The notes beneath the pieces are model-generated. The model searched no databases, was not told the DNA's origin, and saw only the letters and a list, made by a program, of their open reading frames with translations. Positions 1-4,855 of a stretch of 5,585 nucleotides of DNA are shown piece by piece. A program made the position numbers and the translations under genes. The DNA is taken from contig JAAYXN010000275.1 in assembly GCA_012515885.1 (NCBI GenBank), forward strand, positions 1 to 5,585, read 5' to 3'. Within the stretch, counting starts at the first letter, position 1. Each line of letters begins with the position of its first letter. The DNA is from Rhodococcus sp. (in: high G+C Gram-positive bacteria) (GTDB taxonomy: Bacteria; Actinomycetota; Actinomycetes; Mycobacteriales; Mycobacteriaceae).

Positions 1-122
1 CGAGCAGGAGCGCCGCGACGCTCTACAGGCCTGGCTGCACCAGTACAACCAGCATCGTCCGCACACGGCCTGCGGTAATCAGCCGCCCTTCTCGCGATTG
101 ACTAACCTCCCCGGTCAGTACA
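1..122 (+). mobile_element. Right end of an IS481-family insertion sequence
   Basis: The element runs off the left edge. I place its right terminus at 122 because the outermost bases, read inward on the minus strand, are TGTACTGACCGGGGAGG. They start with the TGT usual for IS481-family ends and are followed directly by a T-CTAG-T site. Bordetella IS481 is known to use NCTAGN targets with a 6-bp duplication. The matching left inverted repeat is outside the window, so the exact end is an inference. Confidence 0.65.
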
Positions 123-127
123 TCTAG
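1..127 (+). CDS. IS481-family transposase, C-terminal end (partial)
   Basis: The reading frame enters from the left edge (first full codon at 2) and encodes 41 residues before TAG at 125-127. The peptide contains W-L-x-x-Y-N-x-x-R-P-H-T-A followed by P-P-F-S-R-L and ends N-L-P-G-Q-Y-I. This is the typical end of the DDE integrase-core transposases of the IS481 family, which cut and rejoin DNA at element ends. The catalytic Asp/Glu residues lie upstream of the window, so intactness cannot be judged. The stop codon lies in a CTAG tetramer that is probably target DNA rather than element DNA. The gene converges on bioN, and the two stop codons overlap. An IS3-type transposase is a less likely alternative, because those share the Y-N-x-x-R-P-H motif but usually end differently. 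Confidence 0.85.
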   Translation, partial: EQERRDALQAWLHQYNQHRPHTACGNQPPFSRLTNLPGQYI

Positions 128-128
128 T
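123..128. repeat. Probable IS target site (one copy of a 6-bp duplication, NCTAGN)
   Basis: The hexamer TCTAGT fits the NCTAGN target consensus known for Bordetella IS481. It contains the TAG stop of the transposase on the plus strand (125-127) and the TAG stop of bioN on the minus strand (complement of 124-126). The partner copy should lie at the left end of the element, outside the window. Confidence 0.5.
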
Positions 129-750
129 CGTCGGCGCCGCGGGCGGCGAGAGCCTCACCCATAGCGTCCGCAGTCATCAACGTGGCAATCACGACGGGGA
201 CCGCAAACGCGCGGGCACTGAAACGAGCGCCGCGTGCCCGGTGTGCATCCGAAATCTGCCGAACAATCCCGGCAAGCAGTGGAACGGCGCGAATCGTCAT
301 GGCAAGTACCAGTGCGACTCGTTCCGGGTTAAAGCCGCCGCGCCCCGATGAAAGACGGATCCGACCTAATGGTGTCAATGCGCGGATGAGCGCGTCGAGC
401 ATGTCAGAGACCTTGGTCGTCACACTCACCAGAGCGGCCAGGGATACCGCGATAAGCAGCACCCCGCACACAACGACGGCACGCTGCCAGCTGTTGAAGA
501 TTGTTTGGAACGCACCGATCACAAGAATCATCCACAGGAGTGGCTTGAGTTGCTGACCTGCGGTTCGAGGCCCAATCCGGGCGAGCGCATACAGCCCCAC
601 CGTGACGGCGGCGGCCGGGATAACCTGCCAGGGTTGACGGACCAGGACAGTCACGGCGACGATCGCCACAACGAGAAGCCCCACCTTGGTGCCTGCAGAG
701 AGACGATGCACGACGGAGGTTCCCGGCTGATAGATACCCAGGGTCGTCAT
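124..750 (-). CDS. bioN: Biotin ECF transporter transmembrane coupler BioN (EcfT-type)
   Basis: This 208-residue membrane protein links the BioM ATPase to the biotin-binding BioY protein and passes on the energy of ATP hydrolysis. The N-terminus has Y-x-P-G-x-S-x-x-H-R-L, a common EcfT opening. Hydrophobic segments lie near residues 23-38, 42-58, 70-86 and 91-112, with a further one around 183-196. Two Ala-Arg-Gly motifs, at 172-174 and 203-205, match the coupling-helix motifs by which EcfT proteins contact the ATPases. I chose ATG at 750 because it begins 10 nt after the bioM stop; a longer in-frame extension to 870 would overlap bioM and has no family support. The Shine-Dalgarno sequence is weak, suggesting coupling to bioM. 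The second ARG motif is only three residues from the C-terminus, where an IS abuts the stop codon, but the protein appears complete. Confidence 0.9.
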   Translation of the reverse strand: MTTLGIYQPGTSVVHRLSAGTKVGLLVVAIVAVTVLVRQPWQVIPAAAVTVGLYALARIGPRTAGQQLKPLLWMILVIGAFQTIFNSWQRAVVVCGVLLIAVSLAALVSVTTKVSDMLDALIRALTPLGRIRLSSGRGGFNPERVALVLAMTIRAVPLLAGIVRQISDAHRARGARFSARAFAVPVVIATLMTADAMGEALAARGADD

Positions 751-760
751 CGGAGGCCGC

Positions 761-1441
761 TCACGTCGCCAACCTGCGGTAGTGCTCGATGGTGTCCGCG
801 GGCTCCCCGTCCGCGACGATCCGCCCAGATTCCACAAGTAAGACACGGTCAAAATCGGCGAGCAGATCAAGCTGATGGGTCACCACAATCAACTGTTGAT
901 CAAGCGCCGCGAACGTCTCAGCAATAATTCGGGTATTGCGCAGGTCGAGCAGAGTTGTTGGTTCGTCGGCGACGATGGTCTTGGGCGCGGTAACGAGTAC
1001 CGCGGCAAGAGCCAACAGCTGCTTTTGACCGCCCGAGAGCAAATGCGTTGGATGGTCGGCGTGCCCGCTCAGCGAGAAGCGTTCCAAGATCGCATCAACA
1101 CGTTGTGCGCGTTCAGATTTCGATAGTCCTGAACGGCGCAGCGAAAACGCAATGTCTTCAGCGACCGTCGGCATGATGATCTGGTGATTCGGGTCGGTAA
1201 ACACGAAACCAACGTGCTGGCGGATAGCGCGCCCATGCCGCTTGGTACTCAGGTCATCGACGGTGACTTCACCGGTGGTAGGTGTCACCAGCCCGTTGAT
1301 CATGCGGGCAAGTGTCGATTTGCCGCCGCCATTTGAGCCGATGATCCCGATCCGGCTTTCACTGAGCGTGAGATCAACCTGCGACAGCACACTCCGATCC
1401 CCGTAGCGGTGGCCGACATCGGTGAAGCGGATAGTGGGCAC
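761..1441 (-). CDS. bioM: Biotin ECF transporter ATP-binding protein BioM
   Basis: This 226-residue ABC ATPase drives biotin import with BioN and BioY at the inner face of the membrane. All nucleotide-binding motifs are present: Walker A G-S-N-G-G-G-K-S-T (35-43), Q-loop Gln87 in F-T-D-P-N-H-Q, signature L-S-G-G-Q (135-139), Walker B ending A-D-E-P (158-161) and switch His189. The length is usual for EcfA-type ATPases. The start is GTG, which shares one base with the bioY stop (TAGTG), a classic translational coupling arrangement. The gene ends 10 nt before bioN. As the only ATPase in the cluster it presumably works as a homodimer; the assignment to biotin rests on its neighbours more than on its own sequence. 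Confidence 0.93.
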   Translation of the reverse strand: MPTIRFTDVGHRYGDRSVLSQVDLTLSESRIGIIGSNGGGKSTLARMINGLVTPTTGEVTVDDLSTKRHGRAIRQHVGFVFTDPNHQIIMPTVAEDIAFSLRRSGLSKSERAQRVDAILERFSLSGHADHPTHLLSGGQKQLLALAAVLVTAPKTIVADEPTTLLDLRNTRIIAETFAALDQQLIVVTHQLDLLADFDRVLLVESGRIVADGEPADTIEHYRRLAT

Positions 1442-2094
1442 TAGGACGGCGTGCTTCCCGTTTCGGTATCAGCGCTGTCAGTGCTGTTAGAGGGGGCAGT
1501 TTCCGCTGTACGACGCGATGCCAACAGTGCCGGGTACGTGCGATGTACCTGCGCCGCAACCAGCGCGGCAATGACTGCCTTAGCGATGTCACCCGGCAGG
1601 AATGGGCCGTTGGCAACAATTGCCTGCCACAACGTCAAATCAGCGCGCCACATCAGGGGCGGAAGACCAATCGCATACATCACGATGATGCCGCCAAAGA
1701 GGTTGATTGCGATACCGACGAAGAGGCGGTAGCGCGGCAGCATTTTGTACGTCAACCAGCCGATTACGCCAGCAGCAGCAACCCAGCCAATGAGGAAGCC
1801 CGCGGTGGGACCGGCGAGGGACGTCAAAGTGGTGCGGCCACCCGCGAGAACCGGGATCACCAGTCCGATAGCCATCACCGTCAGCACAGACAACATGCCC
1901 TTGCGTGCGCCAAGAAGCGCACCAGCAAGCATGACGCCCAGCGACTGCAACGTGATGGGGACACCACCAGTGCCGCCAACGTTGATAGTGCCCGGCAACC
2001 CGAGAGCGATGATGAGTGCGGCAAACACGGCGACATGAGCGAGATCACGTGCGGCCATACGTGCGGGAGAAGCACTTGAGGACGGAGTTGACAC
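1441..2094 (-). CDS. bioY: Biotin-binding S-component BioY
   Basis: This 217-residue integral membrane protein gives the transporter its specificity for biotin. The conserved BioY core is visible: G-G-V-P-I-T-L-Q-S-L-G-V-M-L-A-G (43-58), a G-A-R-K-G turn (62-66), L-A-G-P-T-A-G-F-L-I-G (93-103) and the late G-P-F-L-P-G-D-I-A-K motif (163-172). About six hydrophobic segments are visible. The last 25 or so residues are rich in Ser, Thr, Asp and Glu and are not part of the family core. The GTG start at 2094 is preceded by GAAGGAA about 8 nt upstream (minus strand); an internal ATG at codon 13 lacks such a site. It is the first gene of a bioYMN operon whose promoter should lie in the divergent region to the right. 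Confidence 0.93.
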   Translation of the reverse strand: MSTPSSSASPARMAARDLAHVAVFAALIIALGLPGTINVGGTGGVPITLQSLGVMLAGALLGARKGMLSVLTVMAIGLVIPVLAGGRTTLTSLAGPTAGFLIGWVAAAGVIGWLTYKMLPRYRLFVGIAINLFGGIIVMYAIGLPPLMWRADLTLWQAIVANGPFLPGDIAKAVIAALVAAQVHRTYPALLASRRTAETAPSNSTDSADTETGSTPS

Positions 2095-2103
2095 GGGGCA
2101 GAT

Positions 2104-2110
2104 TTCCTTC
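2104..2110 (-). promoter_or_regulatory. bioY ribosome binding site
   Basis: On the minus strand this reads GAAGGAA and ends nine bases before the GTG start at 2094. It supports that start over the internal ATG at codon 13. Confidence 0.6.
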
Positions 2111-2132
2111 GTTTTCGGGCGCGAACCTGCCG

Positions 2133-2170
2133 AGTCTACGTCAGCATATGTGCTGCTGGCGGGCCGTCAT
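2133..2170 (-). promoter_or_regulatory. Candidate bioYMN promoter
   Basis: On the minus strand, TATGCT (2143-2148) could be a -10 element with ATGACG (2165-2170) as a -35 at a 16-bp spacing. An alternative -10, TAGACT (2133-2138), fits the corynebacterial TAnAnT pattern better but has no clear -35. Either would give a short leader before the GTG at 2094. Both dyads in this region overlap the candidate elements, which fits an operator-controlled promoter. This is read by eye and is weak evidence. Confidence 0.3.
2142..2155. promoter_or_regulatory. Small dyad CAGCA-N4-TGCTG over candidate bioY -10
   Basis: Perfect 5-bp arms (2142-2146 and 2151-2155) flank TATG. The dyad covers the candidate -10 element of bioY, so it could be a protein-binding site. 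A chance occurrence of 5-bp arms is quite possible. Confidence 0.25.
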
Positions 2171-2197
2171 CAGGTGTAACCACCAGTTGTGACGGCC
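2162..2197. promoter_or_regulatory. Long inverted repeat upstream of bioY, possible operator
   Basis: GGCCGTCA (2162-2169) is repeated exactly as its reverse complement TGACGGCC (2190-2197). Between them lies a partly symmetrical centre, GGTG-TAAC-CACC (2173-2184). The arms can extend further with GCTGG (2155-2159) against CCAGC (2196-2200) if four bases bulge out. It overlaps the candidate bioY -35. The centre contains GTAAC followed five bases later by GTT. This resembles the half-sites I recall for the corynebacterial biotin regulator BioQ (TGAAC-N3-GTTAC), but the spacing is wrong, so I do not assign a regulator. There is no U-tract, so a terminator is unlikely. Confidence 0.4.
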
Positions 2198-2378
2198 AGC
2201 ATGGGCACTCCTCGTCGGCCCCGTATAGGGGTGTTCCCTGAGTTTTCCCCCATTTGTGCGATCCGCTGGTGCTTAAAAATCGTTGCCGTGTCAGGCTTTA
2301 ACTATCGAGGTGCTCGACAGACGCGAATAGACAACGCGGTACTGGAGGCCATCAACACGAACGTAGGGGACATACGAC

Positions 2379-2543
2379 ATGCTGTGGAAAATTTTACTCG
2401 CGATAGTCCTGATCTGGATCGCGATCGCTGTGCTGGGCGCCGTCATCAAGGGTCTGTTCTGGATCGTCGTCCTGGGAGCCATCGGTGTCGGCGTCTACCT
2501 GTTGTTCAAGGCGATGTCAGACGGAGAACAGAGCCGCACCTAG
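2379..2543 (+). CDS. Small two-helix membrane protein, 54 aa
   Basis: This gene encodes 54 residues beginning M-L-W-K-I-L-L. Two hydrophobic stretches, roughly 5-22 and 25-43, are separated by a single Lys24 and followed by a short polar tail (S-D-G-E-Q-S-R-T). That predicts a helical hairpin in the cytoplasmic membrane. The ATG is preceded by AGGGGA with 8-nt spacing, a good ribosome binding site. A much longer overlapping frame (from 2189) gives an Arg/His-rich nonsense-like protein and is rejected in its favour. The protein resembles in style the small hydrophobic proteins widespread in actinobacteria, but I do not recognise a named family and no function can be given. It is followed by a strong hairpin and then, in the same direction, the deacetylase gene. 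Confidence 0.75.
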   Translation: MLWKILLAIVLIWIAIAVLGAVIKGLFWIVVLGAIGVGVYLLFKAMSDGEQSRT

Positions 2544-2556
2544 CGGGAATCCTGCC

Positions 2557-2592
2557 GGTATCGCGCCACGAGCACGCTCGTAGTGCGATGCT
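2557..2592 (+). terminator. Strong hairpin before the deacetylase gene (U-less terminator or translation control)
   Basis: The stem pairs 2557-2572 with 2577-2592 around a 4-base loop CACG. Of 16 positions, 12 are Watson-Crick, three are G-U and one (C2567/A2582) is a mismatch. The core is ACGAG/CTCGT and the outer part ATCGC/GCGAT. No T-run follows. It starts 14 nt after the small membrane gene and ends one base before the AGGAG that abuts the deacetylase ATG. It could end the upstream transcript in the U-poor way common in actinobacteria, or influence ribosome access downstream. Confidence 0.45.
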
Positions 2593-2598
2593 CAGGAG

Positions 2599-3303
2599 AT
2601 GGAACCAGTACCCGAAGGGTGGCAGCGCGGCGTAGTGATCGTCGCTCACCCCGATGACATCGAATACGGCATCGCCGCGGCGGTGGCACGCTGGACCGGC
2701 CAGGGCAAAGACATCCGGTACATCCTTGCCACCAGCGGCGAAGCTGGAATCGAAGGTCTCCCACCCGAAGAATGTGGGCCTTTACGGGAACAGGAAGAAG
2801 TCAGCTCCGCAGCCGTTGTAGGAGTAACCGACGTCGAATTTTTGGGGTATCCAGACGGCCAACTAGTTGCCAGCCTGGAGCTCCGCCGCGATCTGGCCGC
2901 GGCGATTCGACGCCATCGTCCCGAGATGGTGGTCACCATGAATTTCGCGGACACGTGGGGGCCTGGACACCTCAACAGCGCAGACCACCGCGCACTGGGA
3001 CGTAGCGTGCTCGATGCGGTTTCCGACGCCGGTAATGAGTGGATATTCCGCGACCTTGAAGAGCCACGTTGGACGGGGGTGCGCTGGGCAATCGTCGGGG
3101 GAATAACACCGACGCATGCGGTGGATGTGACTGAAACCGTTGACCGCGCGGTCGATGCGCTAGCTGAGCACAGTAGGTATCTGGAAGCCCTCGATGACCG
3201 GCCGGTCATTGAGCAAGCTCGCGCTCAAATCGACATGGCGACCCGGCCGCAACCAGGATTTGATGCAGAGCGTGCGGTCGGGTTTGAGCTGTATCAGTTT
3301 TGA
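2599..3303 (+). CDS. PIG-L/LmbE-family zinc-dependent N-deacetylase
   Basis: This 234-residue protein belongs to the PIG-L superfamily, which removes acetyl groups from N-acetylglucosamine-type sugars (MshB, Mca, GlcNAc-PI deacetylase). The zinc site is visible: A-H-P-D-D-I-E-Y-G at 16-24 gives His17 and Asp20 as metal ligands with Asp19 as the probable general base, and A-D-H at 128-130 gives the third ligand, His130. A further His191 lies in the later A-E-H-S-R-Y-L motif. It is shorter than MshB or Mca (about 290-300 residues) and is not obviously either. The N-terminal P-x-x-W-Q-R-G-V-V-I-V-A-H pattern fits family starts, supporting ATG 2599, although AGGAG touches the ATG with no spacer. 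An in-frame stop at 2581 rules out an upstream start. A glycosyltransferase follows; the substrate is unknown. Confidence 0.88.
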   Translation: MEPVPEGWQRGVVIVAHPDDIEYGIAAAVARWTGQGKDIRYILATSGEAGIEGLPPEECGPLREQEEVSSAAVVGVTDVEFLGYPDGQLVASLELRRDLAAAIRRHRPEMVVTMNFADTWGPGHLNSADHRALGRSVLDAVSDAGNEWIFRDLEEPRWTGVRWAIVGGITPTHAVDVTETVDRAVDALAEHSRYLEALDDRPVIEQARAQIDMATRPQPGFDAERAVGFELYQF

Positions 3304-3308
3304 GTCGT

Positions 3309-3341
3309 ATCACCATGGCAGAGCGCGTCGCCCCTGGTGAT
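3309..3341. repeat. Inverted repeat between deacetylase and glycosyltransferase genes
   Basis: ATCACCA (3309-3315) is matched by TGGTGAT (3335-3341) around a 19-nt centre, with two further G-C pairs inside after one mismatch. It begins 5 nt after the deacetylase stop and has no T-run. It could be a weak terminator or a protein-binding site. Confidence 0.3.
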
Positions 3342-3370
3342 CTGTGCGGGCGTGTGCGACGGTAGAGCGC

Positions 3371-4567
3371 GTGCGTGTAGCGATCGTCGCCGGCCCCGAT
3401 GCCGGTCATGCCATTCCCGCAATTGCGCTGGCACTGCGCTTTCGCGACGCGGGCGACGCACCGGTAGTTTTTACCGGTTCCCGCTGGCTCGACGTGTGCT
3501 CGAAAAACGGGATCGATGCCCGGCTACTTCCCGGTCTGACGCCCAGAGCGCATGATGACGATCTCGACGCGGGGGCGCGTATTCATGCGCGAGCTGCCCA
3601 CATCGCCACCGAACTGCTCCCAGAATTGGCGGCCGTCTCAGCGGATCTTGTCGTCGCTGACGTCCTGACTGTCGGCGGCGCTATGGCGGCCGAGCAGTTA
3701 GGGGTGCCGTGGATCGAGCTGTCGCCCCATCCGCTGTATGCGCCGTCGAAGGGACTGCCGCCTATCGGCACCGGGCTTGCCCCCGGCGTCGGACTGGGTG
3801 GGCGGATTCGGGATGCGCTGCTGCGTGCCAGTACAGGACGTTCACTCAAGAAGGGGCGCATCCAGCGCGCCGCAGCCCGAGCAAGTATCGGACTGCCTGT
3901 ACAAGAAACCCCGCCGATCGCGCGCCTCATCGCGACATTGCCAGCGTTGGAAGTGCCGCGTCCCGATTGGCCAGATGACGCCTACGTCGTCGGCCCGTTG
4001 CTGTGGGAGCCCACTGAGCAGGTTCTGGGCGCACCACCTGGTGATGCGCCGCTGGTCATGATCGCGCCGTCGACTGCGGTGACCGGCGCCGCGGGGATGT
4101 TGGAGTCCGCCATCGAAGGGCTCGCCGGGGCTGATGTGCGCGTGGTCGCATCCGTTCTCGACGAGCGTCCCGCCGCGTTGCGCGATGGCACTGCAGCGGA
4201 CTGGGTTCGTGCAGGCTTGGGACGCCAGGACGTGATGCTGGCGCAGGCAGTGGTCGCGGTATGCGGCGGTGGGCACGGCATGCTCGCCAAAGCGCTCCTA
4301 CATGGCGTTCCCGTCGTGGTGGTGCCGGGCGGCGGAGACCAGTGGGAACTGGCCAACAGGGCAGTGCGGCAGGGGAGCGCGGTCATTGTGCGGCCACCCT
4401 CCCCGGACTCGCTTCGTCAAGCAGTCGAGACCGTACTTACTGATCCGTCCTACGCTGCTGCGGCCCAGGCTGCGGCCCGGAGCGCCGGGCAGGTGATGGA
4501 TCCGGTGCAGGTATGCCACGACGCGCTTGCGCGTGCAACGTCGGCTACCGTGGAACAGTGCGACTGA
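3371..4567 (+). CDS. GT-B fold glycosyltransferase (GT1/MGT-like)
   Basis: This protein of 398 residues resembles UDP-sugar glycosyltransferases with two Rossmann domains. The N-terminal acceptor domain opens with R-V-A-I-V-A-G-P-D-A-G-H-A-I-P, the usual G-H-x-x-P start. The C-terminal donor domain has V-C-G-G-G-H-G-M-L (297-305), G-V-P-V-V-V-V-P (312-319) and G-D-Q-W-E-L-A-N-R (322-330), where the Asp-Gln pair normally contacts the nucleotide sugar. No signal peptide or membrane helix is evident, so it should be cytoplasmic or membrane-associated. I prefer GTG 3371 because the beta-strand then starts immediately, as in relatives; GTG 3344 would add nine residues (407 total) and cannot be excluded. 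It lies 67 nt after the deacetylase and overlaps DUF3046 by 10 nt. Donor and acceptor are unknown. Confidence 0.82.
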   Translation: MRVAIVAGPDAGHAIPAIALALRFRDAGDAPVVFTGSRWLDVCSKNGIDARLLPGLTPRAHDDDLDAGARIHARAAHIATELLPELAAVSADLVVADVLTVGGAMAAEQLGVPWIELSPHPLYAPSKGLPPIGTGLAPGVGLGGRIRDALLRASTGRSLKKGRIQRAAARASIGLPVQETPPIARLIATLPALEVPRPDWPDDAYVVGPLLWEPTEQVLGAPPGDAPLVMIAPSTAVTGAAGMLESAIEGLAGADVRVVASVLDERPAALRDGTAADWVRAGLGRQDVMLAQAVVAVCGGGHGMLAKALLHGVPVVVVPGGGDQWELANRAVRQGSAVIVRPPSPDSLRQAVETVLTDPSYAAAAQAAARSAGQVMDPVQVCHDALARATSATVEQCD

Positions 4568-4752
4568 CCGAATTTCATGAACTTATCGACGGCGAGTTTG
4601 GACGCCTGCGCGGGCAGTCCTTGCTGACCGATCACGTGATGCAGCGTCTGGGCGGGTTGACGCCTGCGGAAGCCATTGAAGCTGGTCGCGAACCACGCGA
4701 AGTGTGGCGTGAACTGTGTGCTGAGTTCGATGTGCCGGAGAACCGCCGCTAG
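4558..4752 (+). CDS. DUF3046 family protein
   Basis: This 64-residue soluble protein matches the actinobacterial DUF3046 family, a short helical domain of unknown function usually encoded directly upstream of recA. Family landmarks are the opening M-R-L-T-E-F-H-E-L, D-H-V at 25-27, L-G-G-L-T-P-A-E-A-I-E-A-G (31-43), P-R-E-V-W-R-E-L-C (46-54) and the V-P-E-N-R-R end. I chose GTG at 4558 because the family starts at M-R-L-T; a longer frame from 4513 would add 15 residues of unrelated composition inside the glycosyltransferase gene. The start overlaps the 3' end of the glycosyltransferase by 10 nt, and GTGGAA just upstream is a weak ribosome binding site, so coupled translation is likely. Confidence 0.88.
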   Translation: MRLTEFHELIDGEFGRLRGQSLLTDHVMQRLGGLTPAEAIEAGREPREVWRELCAEFDVPENRR

Positions 4753-4765
4753 CTATCTCGGCGTG

Positions 4766-4771
4766 TCGAAC
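4766..4771. promoter_or_regulatory. LexA half-site upstream of SOS box
   Basis: TCGAAC is an exact half of the actinobacterial LexA site. It lies 15 bp before the full SOS box, in the same orientation as that box's left half. A six-base match alone is weak; the placement is what makes it notable. Confidence 0.35.
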
Positions 4772-4780
4772 AGCCTTGAG

Positions 4781-4809
4781 CAACTATCGAACATTCGTTC
4801 GTTTATGCT
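4781..4809 (+). promoter_or_regulatory. Candidate LexA-controlled recA promoter
   Basis: TATGCT (4804-4809) is a plausible -10 element directly after the SOS box. A 17-bp spacer places the -35 at CAACTA (4781-4786), a poor match, so the SOS box would fill the spacer exactly. LexA would then block RNA polymerase. The leader to recA would be about 170 nt. The -35 is weak, so the assignment is tentative. Confidence 0.35.
4787..4802. promoter_or_regulatory. LexA-binding SOS box of recA
   Basis: TCGAAC-ATTC-GTTCGT matches the mycobacterial/corynebacterial SOS box TCGAAC-N4-GTTCGA at 11 of 12 defined bases. It lies 186 bp before the recA ATG. LexA bound here would repress recA until RecA filaments on single-stranded DNA trigger LexA self-cleavage. 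Confidence 0.92.
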
Positions 4810-4815
4810 GGTGAT

Positions 4816-4821
4816 GTTCGA
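4816..4821. promoter_or_regulatory. LexA half-site downstream of SOS box
   Basis: GTTCGA is the opposite exact half-site, 13 bp after the SOS box. Together with TCGAAC at 4766 it brackets the full box almost symmetrically. A further GTTCG occurs at 4845-4849 within a repeated GATGTTCG (4813-4820 and 4842-4849). Confidence 0.35.
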
Positions 4822-4855
4822 GGTCCCCGGTGGTCACGACCGATGTTCGCAAAAG

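Larger units (their letters stand above)
2095..2378. other. Divergent intergenic region between bioY and the small membrane protein gene
   Basis: These 284 bp contain the bioY ribosome binding site, candidate promoter and two dyads in the left half. In the right half I see CCCC-GTATA-GGGG (2219-2231) and the AGGGGA ribosome binding site (2365-2370), but no convincing -35/-10 pair for rightward transcription. An open frame runs through the right part, but its protein looks like an out-of-frame reading of GC-rich DNA. I see no RNA gene. Confidence 0.5.

Noticed and set aside
750..870. N-terminal extension of BioN to an upstream ATG at 870
   Set aside because: It would overlap bioM by about 110 nt, and the added 40 residues look like out-of-frame bioM; EcfT proteins begin near the Y-x-P-G motif.
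1543..2079. 178-codon plus-strand frame opposite bioY
   Set aside because: It is antisense to a clear BioY gene, rich in Gln/Asn/Arg, with no recognisable domain.
2171..2190. BioQ or BirA operator at the dyad centre
   Set aside because: The GTAAC...GTT halves are present but the spacing and outer bases do not fit the consensus sites as I recall them, so only an unassigned dyad is reported.
2254..2305. Sigma-70-type promoter for the small membrane gene (TTGTGC or TTGCCG with AT-rich downstream hexamers)
   Set aside because: No pair has acceptable spacing (15-19 bp) with good matches at both elements.
2189..2635. 148-codon plus-strand open frame across the bioY upstream region and the small membrane gene
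   Set aside because: Its protein is Arg/His-rich without domain character, and it overlaps the better supported 54-residue membrane protein in another frame.
2646..3209. 187-codon minus-strand frame opposite the deacetylase
   Set aside because: Ser/Arg/Thr-rich shadow typical of GC-rich DNA opposite a real gene.
3315..3365. 16-codon frame (ATG at 3315) as a leader peptide for the glycosyltransferase
   Set aside because: There is no ribosome site, no codon bias toward a regulating amino acid and no attenuator structure after it.
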